In this document: positions 43,789 through 53,207 of the stretch, piece by piece | Numbering within the stretch: the first letter of the stretch is position 1 | Layout of the letters: each line of letters starts with the position of its first letter | Assembly (NCBI GenBank): GCA_033032175.1 | Contig: CM065332.1 | Location: 3,581,501 to 3,645,500 of the forward strand | DNA from: Saturnia japonica | Taxonomy: Eukaryota; Arthropoda; Insecta; Lepidoptera; Saturniidae | Length of the DNA stretch: 64,000 bases | Direction: 5' to 3' | The notes under the pieces: model-generated | What the model was told of the DNA's origin: nothing | Databases searched by the model: none | Seen by the model: only the letters and a program-made list of their open reading frames with translations | Made by a program: the position numbers and the translations under genes

Positions 43789-43877
43789 AAGCATTCGTTT
43801 ATTTATTTAATGTTTCCTTCTTGAAATTAAAATTATTTGTTTGTGAGTTACGTGATTAGAAACGCTATACAGAAAAC

Positions 43878-44091
43878 GTGACGTCATCGTTCAATGAATA
43901 TGTATTCATACCCAACATGTATGTACTCTTGTGATAAGTTATTCTATAATAATAAATTAATATAAGCGTTGAAATAGTGGTTTTAAAATTATATTATGTG
44001 CTGAAGAAATTTCTTAACTGAAATTCTAGTAAACTCAACTTTGTACTGTATACCTTCAATGTTAATTTTGTTTATTGAATGATGACGTCAC
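43878..44091 (+). mobile_element. 214-bp MITE with TGACGTCA-bearing ends
   Basis: The ends GTGACGTCATCGTTCAATGA and ..TTGAATGATGACGTCAC are inverted repeats of about 18 bp, each containing the palindrome TGACGTCA. The interior is AT-rich and non-coding. A truncated relative lies at 36985-37183. The target duplication is not clear to me. Confidence 0.65.
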
Positions 44092-44119
44092 GCTGTTTTT
44101 TGCCGGAATGTTTGTTATT

Positions 44120-44330
44120 AAGATAAAAAAATATTTTTATCTGACTTCAAAAAAGGATGAGTTTCTGAATTCGAATGTATATTTCTTAATGGATAACTTC
44201 TTCGTTTATGAACCGATTTGGATGATTCTTTTTTCGTTGGACCTTCAACTTCGAAGATATACCAGAGAACTCTTCTAACTCAATCGAGTTTCTTACCTGA
44301 ACTTCCCGATGACTGGGATGTTTGTTCGAA
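44120..44330 (-). repeat. Dispersed repeat related to 8165-8400, inverted
   Basis: Phrases 'atgaaccgatttggatgattctttttt', 'gttggaccttcaacttcgaagatata' and 'agagaactcttc' mirror the repeat at 8165-8400 and 22228-22400. The match is loose. Confidence 0.35.
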
Positions 44331-44437
44331 CCGGTGCAGCGGTGGTAGTATTGCATAGTAAGGTTTGTACGTACATTCTCAGAAACTAATGATAAAATAA
44401 CATATGTTTTTTATAATTTTTTTACAACTACCGTGGC

Positions 44438-44668
44438 AACAAGCATACGGCCCGCAAATGGTAAGCGGCTGTCGTAGCCTTTATACGCTAGTAATAACGT
44501 TTTAATACCATAGATATCACTAGCGCGTTATTGACTTTCAACCCACCTACCTCAAGGAGCTCCAGAAACCCTACTCACCTCAGCAACACAACACAAGGTT
44601 ATTTGGCTCCGAACATCTGTAGGGTGGAGGTATTCCACCAGACGGACTGCCCCAAACAGAAATCTCCT
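44438..44668 (+). repeat. SINE-like repeat family 4, longest copy
   Basis: It runs from 'ggcaacaagcatacggcccgcaaatggtaagcggc' through 'ccatagatatcactagcgcg', 'caaggagctccagaaaccctactcacc' and 'aacacaacacaaggttatttggctccgaacatctgtagggtgg' to 'ccaccagacggactgcccc'. It is recognised as the best-preserved of five copies. No tRNA-like boxes are visible. Confidence 0.6.
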
Positions 44669-44959
44669 GTAATAGTAATAAGTAATATGTATAATAATTT
44701 ATATGTAATTAAGTCATAAGTTAGTAGTATTAGTTATACTAAAATAATGCTAACTTAGTTATTTTTTTAATGTTTGATATTATAAAAGCACCCACTTAAA
44801 AAAGGTGTAGACCAAGAGTCCGCAGATTAGCATTTTAGAAAAAACAAATCTCCAACGGAATTTCTCAGTGCCCTCTCTTTGACTAGAACATGTAACCGTC
44901 TAAGTAGTCTCTAGTAATGAAATTCGTTTTGTTCTCGCTTGCTACATATTTTTAATTAG

Positions 44960-45222
44960 CTGACCAGCGCAACTTTGTCTGCGTCAAATATTATTAATGG
45001 AAGCTCCCAAAAGGAATAAATTTTCCCTATTTTTGCAACAGTTTTCATTAGTGCTCCGCTCCTATTGGTCGTAGCGTGATGTTATATATCATTCCTCCAT
45101 TAATGGGCTATCCAACACTAAAATATTTTTTCCCGTCGAACCAGTAGCTCCTGAGATAATCGCGTTCAATCAAAAAAACAAACAAGCAAACTCATCAGCT
45201 TTATAATATTATAGATTTAACT
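44960..45222 (-). mobile_element. Helitron-like element family F relative
   Basis: Plus-strand end blocks 'tagctgaccagcgcaactttgtctgcgt' and 'ccagtagctcctgagataatcgcgttcaatcaaa' followed by 'tttataatattatagattt' fit a minus-strand Helitron of the TCTATAATATTATAAAG type. The terminal CTAG is changed to TTAG/TAGC. Confidence 0.5.
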
Positions 45223-45244
45223 GTACTTGTGTATATTAAAAAAA

Positions 45245-45741
45245 AAAAAAAATCCTCCGCCGCGTCTTCCTGTCTGTCTAAACGCGAGAAACACAAAAAC
45301 TACTGAACGGATTTTCATACGGGTTTCATCAATAGACGGAGTGATTCATGGGGAAGGTTTAGATGTATAGTTTATTATAGTTTTTGTGTAAATTGGCTGA
45401 AATATGATGATGATTTTTGAAAATGTCGGAAAAATCATGTCGAATTTAGAGCTTTACTAGTGCGCCGTGTAAACCAATTCCGTCTGCCAGCTTGCCTCAT
45501 TAGCCTAGTGGTCCTAAGCGCGACTGCGCTATGGTTGAGGTTCTGGGTTCAATTTCCAGGTCGAGCAAAGTGTTATTGGGTTTATCTATGAAATTCTCAG
45601 TAGCAGCTCGGAGTTTGGCTTTGTGCCTGATTAATGGCAATAGGTTCGCCTCCTATTTGCTTAAATTTTCAGGGATACAGTCGTAATGGTATGTTATATT
45701 TATTACTATGGTACCCGTAAGAAGCCGGGGCGGGTTTCTAG
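45245..45741 (+). mobile_element. Helitron-like element family B containing a SINE
   Basis: The 5' part has 'cgcgtcttcctgtctgtctaaacgcgagaaacacaaaaactactgaacgg' and 'gattcatggggaaggttta'. The 3' end is GAAGCCGGGGCGGGTTTCTAG, closing at 45738-45741 before T. A SINE family 2 copy (45497-45665) lies inside. Confidence 0.6.
45497..45665 (+). repeat. SINE family 2, second copy
   Basis: The head is GCCTAGTGGTCCTAAGCGCG and GGTTCAATTTCC (B box with changes). The body 'aggtcgagcaaagtgttattgggttt' and 'agtagcagctcggagtttggctttg' matches 35447-35715. It is nested in a Helitron. Confidence 0.7.
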
Positions 45742-46151
45742 TTATATAAATAAAAATTACTGTCTACAACACTCCAGTACGCTGTATTCTATGTTATGTA
45801 TTAAAACAATCTAATAAAACATCTATTCGTCCGAAGGCGGGCTGTGTTCAAATTGTCTTAATTTTTCATTTCGCTGGCCGCTCTCTCCCCCCGCGCGTCC
45901 CCCCGGACTCTCGCCCCCGCCCGACTCGCTGTCCTCCATAATTGTTTTTAATTTAAGGAGGGAAGAGGGCTACAGCTCGTTACAAGAAAAATAATTTCCT
46001 TTTACACAGGTACGTACAAGAAGTTTGTTGTTAAATTTTATCTAATTGTTGGTTTTAATTATGCTATATTTTTACAAGCTTCTATAAAACATGCTATATT
46101 ATTATCTGTGGGTTAAATATTGCAAGTAAATTCTTAACTAATTCCACTTAC
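45742..46151. other. No recognised gene; short C-rich island at 45872-45945
   Basis: The island runs from TCGCTGGCCGCTCTCTCCCC to GACTCGCTGTCCTCC and is followed by a purine-rich stretch (GGAGGGAAGAGGGC). It lies in otherwise AT-rich DNA. It could be part of a promoter or untranslated exon of a host gene, but there is no coding evidence. Confidence 0.35.
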
Positions 46152-46255
46152 TGCCGTTTTCAATAACCTATTTATCCGTTGTTTCAGTTACTAAAGATAG
46201 ACAAATATAACCTGCCGTTACTTTTTTTTCAATACCCTATCGATGGATAGTTTTC
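46152..46255. repeat. Fragment related to the 39442-39633 MITE
   Basis: 'ctgccgttttcaataacctatttatcc' resembles the CGGCCGTTTTCAAT end, and 'ttttttttcaataccctatcgatgg' repeats a similar phrase further on. The Jockey LINE is inserted at its right side (TGGATAGTTTTC, 46244-46255). Confidence 0.4.
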
Positions 46256-46287
<32 letters not shown>

Positions 46288-49207
46288 CTGACTACACTGT
46301 TAGCCTTAGGGGCCCTAAAGCCGCTGCGGCTTTTACAGCTTCACCGGACTTGGGGGCGAGCGCAGAGGGCACTCAGCCGCGAAAGTTTTGTGGACGACTC
46401 GCACGAGGGTGCCAAAGTGGCCGGACCTCGGCTCGGGCGGTCGTCGCGTTCGCAAATAGGTCGCGATCTATTCGAATCCCTACACCTACGATTCGAGCTA
46501 ACTAAATATACACATAGGCACGTTCCCTTCCTCCTGGGAGGAAGGAAGGAACCGTGCGTATGTGTATTCAATAATCGGAATGTTTCTACACTAACTAGCG
46601 CTAACTAACTAGCGAAAAAAAAGAAAAAAAAAAGGTCCCTCACAGAACCTATGTACCTGTGTGGTGTGCACGTGTGTATGTTCATACGTGTGTAGTGTTG
46701 TATGTAGGTAGCTAAGTGATGCACGTACAGTGTCACTTGTATCGCGCGGGCGGTTGCCTGACCCAAGGGTTTCACACCGAGGAACGGACCTAGGCTTGGG
46801 TTACCGCTAGAGAGGGTGGACGTGACGGGTGTGCTGGAGCGAAATTGACCGCCCGCCCTCTGCGGAGAGAACGGTGGTTACGCGGGCGTGGGCGCTGGCA
46901 CGCTCTGTTTGGAGAGACGGATGTGTAATATTTATTCGAATTTTCGATGTGATCGTCGGGATCAATAAAAATATTGCGCGGCCGGCGTTTGCACCGGATG
47001 TCCGTGGGTGCCGGAACATAAGTGGCGGCTGTTTTTATTAACGGATTCGCGTGGTTCGACGCGGTGTCGAAATACGAACGGGAGAGCTGTTTAACGTAGG
47101 CATGTATCGAAGGAAGCTCCATATCTCTATGGAGATCTACGCTTCGAACATACCACGGGGCCCCGGTGAGACGATAGAGGAACCTATTCTGTATCGATTG
47201 TAACCGTTTGAAACTCGACTCGGACATATGTGCGAACACGGCGCAACTGTATGTCAAAATTGGTCGAATACACGTCTTGTAGAGCGTGAGCTTATGTCGC
47301 GTGGACATTTTACTCACCGAACACAACAGAGGATGCAACCGGCCCAGGACCCACGCGGCCCTGTTCCTAACCTTACGGATGTGGGGTCTAAAAGAGAGCC
47401 TACTATCTAGGGTTACCCCTAGATATTTGGTCTCTCTTACATACGGAATCGGATTATCGTAGAGCTTAACAGGTTTAAGCTTCCACGGTATCTGTGACGA
47501 ATCCGCATCGAAGAGCATCGCGGCGCTCTTCGAGGGATTAACGGCTATACGCCACTCGTTAAACCACTTCCCGAGAGTGGTCACGGAGCGTTGGACTTTG
47601 TGTCTGAGGTGGGATCTATTCCTATCTGAGGCATATAAGACTGTATCGTCAGCGTATAGTCCTACCTCGACCTCCGGGAGTCGAGGTAGGTCACTGACGT
47701 ACAGGTTAAATAGGCTAGGAGCCAGGATCGAACCTTGGGGAACGCCTGAGCGTATTGGACGGGGCGTGGACAATTCACCTTCCACTCTATAGCGAAAGGT
47801 GCGATCTGTTAGATAGTCGCGAATTATTTTAATTAGCCTATCGGGGATTTCATAGTGATACAACTTGTAGATCAATCCCTCGTGCCAGACCTTATCGAAG
47901 GCTTTGGCAACGTCGAAAAAGACCGCAAGTGTACGGCGGGGTTTATATAATTCAGCAAAATTAAATGCAACGTGCTCCGTGAGGCGGTGCACTTGATGAG
48001 TGCAAGAATATCTAGCACGGAAACCGAATTGCTCAGGCGGATAGAGGTCTTTCTCCTCTATTACTGACTTGAGACGGTTCAGAAGGATCCGCTCGTACAT
48101 TTTCCCTAAAGTATTTAGGAGACTGATCGGGCGATAGCTGTCGGGAAGCGACGCGCTCTTGCCGGGCTTACGGATACCTATGACTATGGCCTTTTTCCAG
48201 GCGGCTGGAAAATGGCAGTGGGCTATGGCTACATTGAAGATGCAGACCAAAAGAGCTATGAGGCGATCGGGAAGAAGTCTAAGTACTTCATTCCTGATCC
48301 CGTCGGGACCTGGTGCTTTTCTAAGCTTAAGGCTTTTTATAATGGAAAGAACCTCCTCAGACGTGACTGGGGACAGGGAGTCTGTCGCGGGGAGCTTATC
48401 CAGCTCCCGCACGCATCCATCGATACCCTCGACCCGGTCGGTATTTGCATCGACACTGTTCGGAGAGCACTGGCTCTCCAAACAAGTGGCGAGGCACTCC
48501 GCCTTGTCGCTGCTATCGAAGGCGAGCGGTATACCGGGACCCCTCTCGAGGGGGGGCATAAGATAAGAAGCCTCTATTTTGAGGCTGTGAGCTAATTTCC
48601 AGTAAGCCAGATGCGACGGCCTTAGCCCTTCGACGAGGGCGTCCCATCTGTGACTTCTGAGTTCTAATATACGGGCTCTAACCGATCTTTGAAGTGCGCG
48701 TAAACGTGCGCGGTTTTCCTCGGTCGGATAGTGGTCGTGCGCACGAGTCGCCGCGTTCTTTTCCGTCAACAACGCCCGCACGTCGGCAGGGAGTACGAAG
48801 CGGCGATCGCTCGCCTCTTCGACCTCTCTCGAGGCCTCTCCGATGCCGGCCTGCAGGTGGTCGACCAGGGAATCGATCGCGAGATCTACGTCCGCAACGG
48901 ACCCCAATACGTCCGGGATCCTATCTAAGCTAGACGAGGACGGCCTGTCCGCAAGATAATGTTTTAGCTTGGCATAGTCAACCACTTGGACCGAAGGAGG
49001 GCTAGAGTCGTCTGGTTGACCTAGCTGCATGATGACCGGACGGTGGTCGGAGTCGAGCTCGTGTACGACCCGAATGAGTCGTAACCGAAGCGCGATACCT
49101 TTAATGAGAGCTACATCAAGCACTGTCGGCATACAGTTGTCTTGAAAGTGGGTGGGAGTGGGTGGCGCTATGACATCAAAGTTTAGCACGTTCGTTAGCT
49201 CTTCGAG
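46256..49207 (-). mobile_element. Jockey-clade LINE, truncated in the endonuclease
   Basis: The poly(A) tail is the T run at 46256-46283. A 3' UTR of about 500 bp separates it from the stop of the reverse-transcriptase frame at 46790. The 12-bp sequence TGGATAGTTTTC flanks both sides (46244-46255 and 49208-49219), so the inserted unit ends exactly at 49207. ORF1 and most of the endonuclease are missing. Shorter 3' copies in this window lie at 9368, 17072, 18324 and 26819. It is GC-richer than its surroundings, suggesting recent arrival. Confidence 0.88.
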
Positions 49208-49243
49208 TGGATAGTTTTCCGTATCTACATGATATATATCCAT
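46790..49243 (-). CDS. Jockey-type reverse transcriptase ORF, 5'-truncated
   Basis: The 817-codon frame encodes the end of an AP-like endonuclease (LDVALIK and SDHRPVIMQ at about 42-74) and a full reverse transcriptase. Landmarks are RKAPGPDGIRNEVLRLLP (about 308-325), YRPISLLNTLGKMYERIL (370-387), EQFGFRARYSCTHQV (404-418), AVFFDVAKAFDKVWHEGL (440-457), SGVPQGSILAPSLFNLYVSD (499-518), the active site GLYADDTVLYA (528-538) and KYLGVTLDSRLSF. After the thumb comes a C-terminal region ending SPNRACQRPRP.. with no CCHC knuckle that I can see. Residues 1-12 (MDIYHVDTENYP) are encoded by flanking DNA and the target duplication, so the ATG is accidental. True element coding begins at residue 13. 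The frame has no internal stop. A full ORF2 would be roughly 150 residues longer at the front. Confidence 0.85.
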   Translation of the reverse strand: MDIYHVDTENYPLEELTNVLNFDVIAPPTPTHFQDNCMPTVLDVALIKGIALRLRLIRVVHELDSDHRPVIMQLGQPDDSSPPSVQVVDYAKLKHYLADRPSSSSLDRIPDVLGSVADVDLAIDSLVDHLQAGIGEASREVEEASDRRFVLPADVRALLTEKNAATRAHDHYPTEENRARLRALQRSVRARILELRSHRWDALVEGLRPSHLAYWKLAHSLKIEASYLMPPLERGPGIPLAFDSSDKAECLATCLESQCSPNSVDANTDRVEGIDGCVRELDKLPATDSLSPVTSEEVLSIIKSLKLRKAPGPDGIRNEVLRLLPDRLIALLVCIFNVAIAHCHFPAAWKKAIVIGIRKPGKSASLPDSYRPISLLNTLGKMYERILLNRLKSVIEEKDLYPPEQFGFRARYSCTHQVHRLTEHVAFNFAELYKPRRTLAVFFDVAKAFDKVWHEGLIYKLYHYEIPDRLIKIIRDYLTDRTFRYRVEGELSTPRPIRSGVPQGSILAPSLFNLYVSDLPRLPEVEVGLYADDTVLYASDRNRSHLRHKVQRSVTTLGKWFNEWRIAVNPSKSAAMLFDADSSQIPWKLKPVKLYDNPIPYVRETKYLGVTLDSRLSFRPHIRKVRNRAAWVLGRLHPLLCSVSKMSTRHKLTLYKTCIRPILTYSCAVFAHMSESSFKRLQSIQNRFLYRLTGAPWYVRSVDLHRDMELPSIHAYVKQLSRSYFDTASNHANPLIKTAATYVPAPTDIRCKRRPRNIFIDPDDHIENSNKYYTSVSPNRACQRPRPRNHRSLRRGRAVNFAPAHPSRPPSLAVTQA

Positions 49244-49260
49244 ATCCTGTAGCTTGAATA

Positions 49261-49756
49261 GTCAAATTGAAGTGTCTGTTTGTTATGTCAAAATAACAGT
49301 TTTTTCTAAATACATATGAAAGTATATACAATAACTATAACAAAAAACCCCTTTTTAAAATTTTTGTCTGTCTGTCTGTTTGTTCCGGGTAATCTCCGAA
49401 ACGGTTGTATCGATTTTGACAGGACTTGCACTGATAGATATCTGATGTTATAGGGAGCAACTTGGGCTACTTTTATTTTAGAAAAAGAATTAAGGTTCCG
49501 CAGAAATAAATAAACTGTTCATGGTGAATCAATTCGGGCGCTTAAATGGCTTACGCTTAAACCATAAGAGATATAGCAAATTAATGTACTACATAATTGT
49601 AGGCATTAAAAACACCTACAATAATGTCAGGGAGAGTATAAATACGTAAAGAACACTCACAATATGTATTTTTGTCTTTAAAATAGCCGAGAGCGGGGAG
49701 CAAGATTCGCGCGAGCATTCTGTAGTCCACGTGAGCGAAGCCGCGGGCACAGCTAG
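49261..49756 (+). mobile_element. Helitron-like element family A, intact 3' end
   Basis: From 'gtcaaattgaagtgtctg' through all family blocks to the 3' end GAGCGAAGCCGCGGGCACAG then CTAG (49753-49756), followed by T. The short GC hairpin (GCC..GGC) before CTAG is typical of Helitrons. The first about 20 bases of the 5' end are lost at the junction with the sequence flanking the Jockey LINE. Non-autonomous. Confidence 0.75.
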
Positions 49757-50107
49757 TTACAAATATGTACTAATCGGAGATATAAACTCAGATATATTTT
49801 TAAAAACGGCCGTTAACCGTTGATCTGTTTGGAATATCTATATAACTTCGATGACAATGCAATAATATGATATTATTGAGCTGATCTGATGATGGACACG
49901 AATTCTGGTTATAACAACGACTCGACTAAACAAGATAATATCCTATAGTATTTAAGTTTGTTGATTTCCTCTCTATAAGTAGATACTACAGTCTTAGATC
50001 GTGATCAATCTCAATAAAAGTTTGGTCTTTTTAGTTATTGGATATCATCAGATTTAATTTCTAAATTAAACTTCATCCAATTTATATAACTGTTTGTGGT
50101 ATAAGCA
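49757..50107. other. No recognised gene
   Basis: AT-rich. AACGGCCGTTAACCG at 49806-49820 recalls the MITE end CGGCCGTT. A phrase 'gagctgatctgatgatggacacgaattc' may come from a Helitron. Nothing can be delimited. Confidence 0.3.
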
Positions 50108-50405
50108 TTGATGCTCAGAGGTAGCGCGTACGGCCTCCGCGTCCATTGACGTGAGTTCGAATCTCCGCAATAAATCTGAGCTTTCGGTGAAGGAAAACAT
50201 TATAATGAAACCATAGCATGGAGGTAGGGCACTTTCTAATGCTCGCCTGGCTAACTACTACCCTCAAGTTGGAATTCTGTCTCCAAGCACCTATAGGTAT
50301 GTTTCGGCCGTTGTACTTGAGAGCCAGTATTGTGTGCAGTAGCGTGTTATCCCATGGGTCACATTGTCACTTAACATCACCGGATATTGTAAACGAATAC
50401 GCTGT
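50108..50405 (+). repeat. SINE family 1, nearly complete
   Basis: Head GATGCTCAGAGGTAGCGCG (A box) and GTGAGTTCGAATCTCC (B box), then 'gagctttcggtgaaggaaaacattataatgaaaccatagcatggaggtagggc', the middle block, and the 3' end 'cacattgtcacttaacatcaccggatattgt'. A 68-codon frame within it is not a gene. Confidence 0.72.
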
Positions 50406-50484
50406 TTATATGGCAAGCGTATGACTACAAATTCAGCTGATGTCAGTAATAAAAAATAAATTTTAGCAGCCTGTTTGTATCTCA

Positions 50485-50748
50485 TTGTTGGGCAAAAGCA
50501 TCATCCCAAGCGACGTATTGGCGATTTCAGACACCGAGAAATCAACAATTCTATATTTTTCCCACATACAAGTTCTCAAGCGATCAGATATCCTCACGAT
50601 GTTTTCTTTCACCACCAGCCGATAATATTTCCAATTGAATATGGTAAATGTACGCGAATTCACAAAAAATTGTTGGTAGTCGGGGTTCGAAGCTGCGGAC
50701 ATCGAATCAATATTCCGCCGGTCTCATCCGCTAGACCACCACGACTTA
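50485..50748 (-). repeat. SINE family 3 with tRNA-like head
   Basis: Minus-strand head from 50748: GTCGTGGTGGTCTAGCGG, then 'gaccggcggaatattgattcgatgtccgcagcttcgaacccc' (B box GCTTCGAACCCC). The body extends to 'aagcatcatcccaagcg'. The open frames on both strands here (79 and 112 codons) are by-products. Confidence 0.65.
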
Positions 50749-51469
50749 TTCAAATGGCAACGTGGACGACAAAGGCGAATGCCATTGTCCATAGAGCTTT
50801 TCGTCATAGGTGAACACTTGTAAAAATATATGGACATAATAATAAACAATTTTCCTATTCAATTGGCTAAGGAGTTGGTTTAGAAAAAAGTTGGGGTTTT
50901 TATGATAAATCAGTTTTTATTTATTTTATAGTAAGTATCTACCTACTACTTTTTACATTACAAAACTTAAAACTTAAACAAACTATAGTAGGTACAATTA
51001 TATTTTCATGTTTAGTTAGTTAATTAGTGAAAGACGGTCTACGACACGAAGTTCCATAAGGTACCGATAGAGTACAGAGTATTACACATCTCGAGGGAAT
51101 GTTCTATGCTTACACGACAGCACAGACTACTGAGAGCATATTACGTCACGATACGACCACAAAATATTGTGTATTTTTTTATATTTGTTTTGGCATCTGT
51201 GAATCGAGTCCACAAATCGGCCAGTGTCATGGAAGAATTATAACTATGTCACTCCAACAACTGAGACGAATCTAAAGACTCCCTGCATTCCAAAATCTAT
51301 CAAGCAGTTGACTTGTAATTGTGTCATGTGTGAGTGAATAGTGAATTGACAGACGGCTAGCTTGACTGTCAAATTGATTTCGGTGTTGCAAAACAAAATA
51401 TCGATTTATAAATGAGTTGCATTTAAAAAATGAGTAAATTATAACTGTATGATTTTGTATTACTTTAAG
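50749..51469. other. AT-rich DNA, no recognised gene
   Basis: No family motif. The minus-strand 91-codon frame at 51272-51547 runs into the following SINE and is not supported. Confidence 0.3.
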
Positions 51470-51925
51470 CAATGATGGCGTCGATCGACGTGAGTTCGAA
51501 TTCTTGAGCTTTCGGTGAAAGAAAATATTGTGATGAAACCATAGCATGGTGGTAGGGTTTGTAGCGACATCGATATAGCGACATCTATTTCTCTACATAC
51601 GAACTATTCTACATCGCGATATTGAAATTCACCCAACAATTGAGTATATATACAAAAATCCGACAACAACTGTCGGGCAGCAGCCCGCCAGACATAACAC
51701 AGGTCTAGTCGGAGGATCCTCCCTTTTCTATGCCGGATGAGGAACTTTACACTCTGTTTCTCACTTCCGCTAAAGGTTCTTTCTAATGCACGCCTGACTA
51801 GCACCAATTTGTGTGTTCCGGCAGCCGCACTTGAAATCCAGTCTTCACTAGTCTTAACGTGTTATCATCTTGGATCACATTGCCACTTAAGATCAGGTGA
51901 GATTGTGGACATAACGCTAAGCCTA
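51470..51925 (+). repeat. SINE family 1, interrupted
   Basis: Shortened head (ATGGCGTCGATCGACGTGAGTTCGAATTC), then 'gagctttcggtgaaagaaaatattgtgatgaaaccatagcatggtggtag' to 51559, a 215-bp foreign block, then 'ctttctaatgcacgcctgactagcacc' to 'ccacttaagatcaggtgagattgtgg'. Confidence 0.65.
51560..51774. mobile_element. Candidate solo LTR inside a SINE
   Basis: The block begins TGTAGCGACATCGATATAGC, and GGTT lies on both sides (51556-51559 and 51775-51778). It contains a TATA-like GAGTATATATACAAAAATCC near 51643-51662 and a GC-richer end. That is the shape of a solo LTR of a Ty3- or BEL-type element. Against this, the right end is CTAAA rather than CA. Confidence 0.45.
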
Positions 51926-52594
51926 TAACGAGAAAAAAAAAGTAAAACCCAGATGAGATAAATCGATAAAACCGACTATGTTGAGCCTGGCAACACTGCA
52001 TAAAAATAACACCGAAAACTTTTAAATAGGTAAATAATAATCGTTAGATAAACTTTTTTTTATACGTTAAAATATTCCAAACTTCTTATGATAAACTATC
52101 ATTATCAACAATTAAATTATATTACAAGGTTTTTTTTCAGTAAATGTTCCTCTTTTCACGACCGATAATTCCACCTTACAGAAGACCCCAGCCAAATAAT
52201 CTTATGTTGTTTTTCTTCTGTGCGTAGGGTTCCTAGAGCTCTTCAGGTCAGGGGGGTTGGATATAGATCTACCTCTAAGATCACCACGGCGACCGATCCT
52301 GCGTTGCTCGCATCCAACGGCTTTCTGCAACTTACACAAAGAGACACAGGTTAAATCGCCGATGTTCAATTTCGATATATAAACATAGTTAGTTACCCGT
52401 GATTTTTTTAACTAAATCTTTTTCATACACAAAATTTCACGGGGATAGAGTTGAGGGCACAGCTAATAAAAATATAAACATAGCTAATATGTAATATATC
52501 TTAGTCTGAATAGAATTTTTAATGAATAATCTATGTTACGTAAAAAGTTATGTGTGTGTTATCTTTGTCATACCGTGAAAATGTTTCTCTCCTT
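51926..52594. other. No gene; fragment of SINE-like family 4 at about 52175-52265
   Basis: 'agaccccagccaaataatcttatgttgtttttcttctgtgcgtagggttcc' and 'agagctcttcaggtcaggggggttgg' are the reverse of the block seen at 44560-44630. The remainder is AT-rich. Confidence 0.4.
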
Positions 52595-52770
52595 ACGACA
52601 GCAGGTTCTTTAATGCGGTAACGTAAAGAGATATTTGTGTATAACGGCGTGACAGGGGCGTCGCCGATGGATTTCGATTTCTCGGTGGTAGTCGTTGTGT
52701 TTGAATTGTACTGTGCTCAATGTTTACCATCAGTGACAGTAAGGTCAGTTTGTCGAGCTTCTATTAAAAA
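52595..52770 (+). repeat. LINE 3' UTR fragment
   Basis: 'caggttctttaatgcggtaacgtaaagagatatttgtg', 'tgacaggggcgtcgccgatggatttcg', 'tctcggtggtagtcgttgtgtttg' and 'accatcagtgacagtaaggtcagtttgtcgag' match the tail of the LINE at 18700-19160 and the copy at 62525. Confidence 0.55.
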
Positions 52771-52825
52771 AACCCCTAAAAATCAATATGATTGTGATAA
52801 AATAAAATGAAAACCTATTTAAAAA

Positions 52826-53207
52826 CTAGCTGTGTGCAATTCTTGCTACGCCCGCTTCAGGAAAAATGCTTATTGTGGTTTATTCTTAGGTATATTCTCT
52901 CTCTCTGACTTTTCTGTTGGTCTCTTTAAGGTCTACAATTATGTAGTAATACATTGATTTGATATTTCTTATATAGTTTACTAAGCATATGCCGTTTAAA
53001 CGCCCACATTCATTCAACATGACCAGTTTTTTTTTTATTTGCGCGGAACCCTAATTCATTTTCTATAATACCAGTAGCCTATTTTACTCCTTAGAACTTC
53101 AGCTATGTGCCAGTTAAAGTCCCGTGAAAATCGGTCCAACCGTTTCGAAGATTACCCGGAACAAACAGACAAGTAAAAATTAAAAAAAAAACTTTTGTTA
53201 TAGGTAC
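52826..53207 (-). mobile_element. Helitron-like element family A, 3' portion; rest displaced to 55424
   Basis: CTAG at 52826-52829 (minus-strand 3' end), then the family blocks in order up to 'aaaaacttttgttataggtac' at 53207. The missing 5' remainder ('atatatactttcatatgcatt..acacttcaattttattaattctatagat') is found at 55424-55505, on the other side of the BEL/Pao remnant. Confidence 0.75.

Noticed and set aside
46829..48933. Several open frames of 60-135 codons on the plus strand
   Set aside because: They are antisense shadows of the Jockey reverse-transcriptase frame on the minus strand.
50690..50748. tRNA gene on the minus strand
   Set aside because: The same reasons: it is the head of SINE family 3, also seen at 40825-40888.
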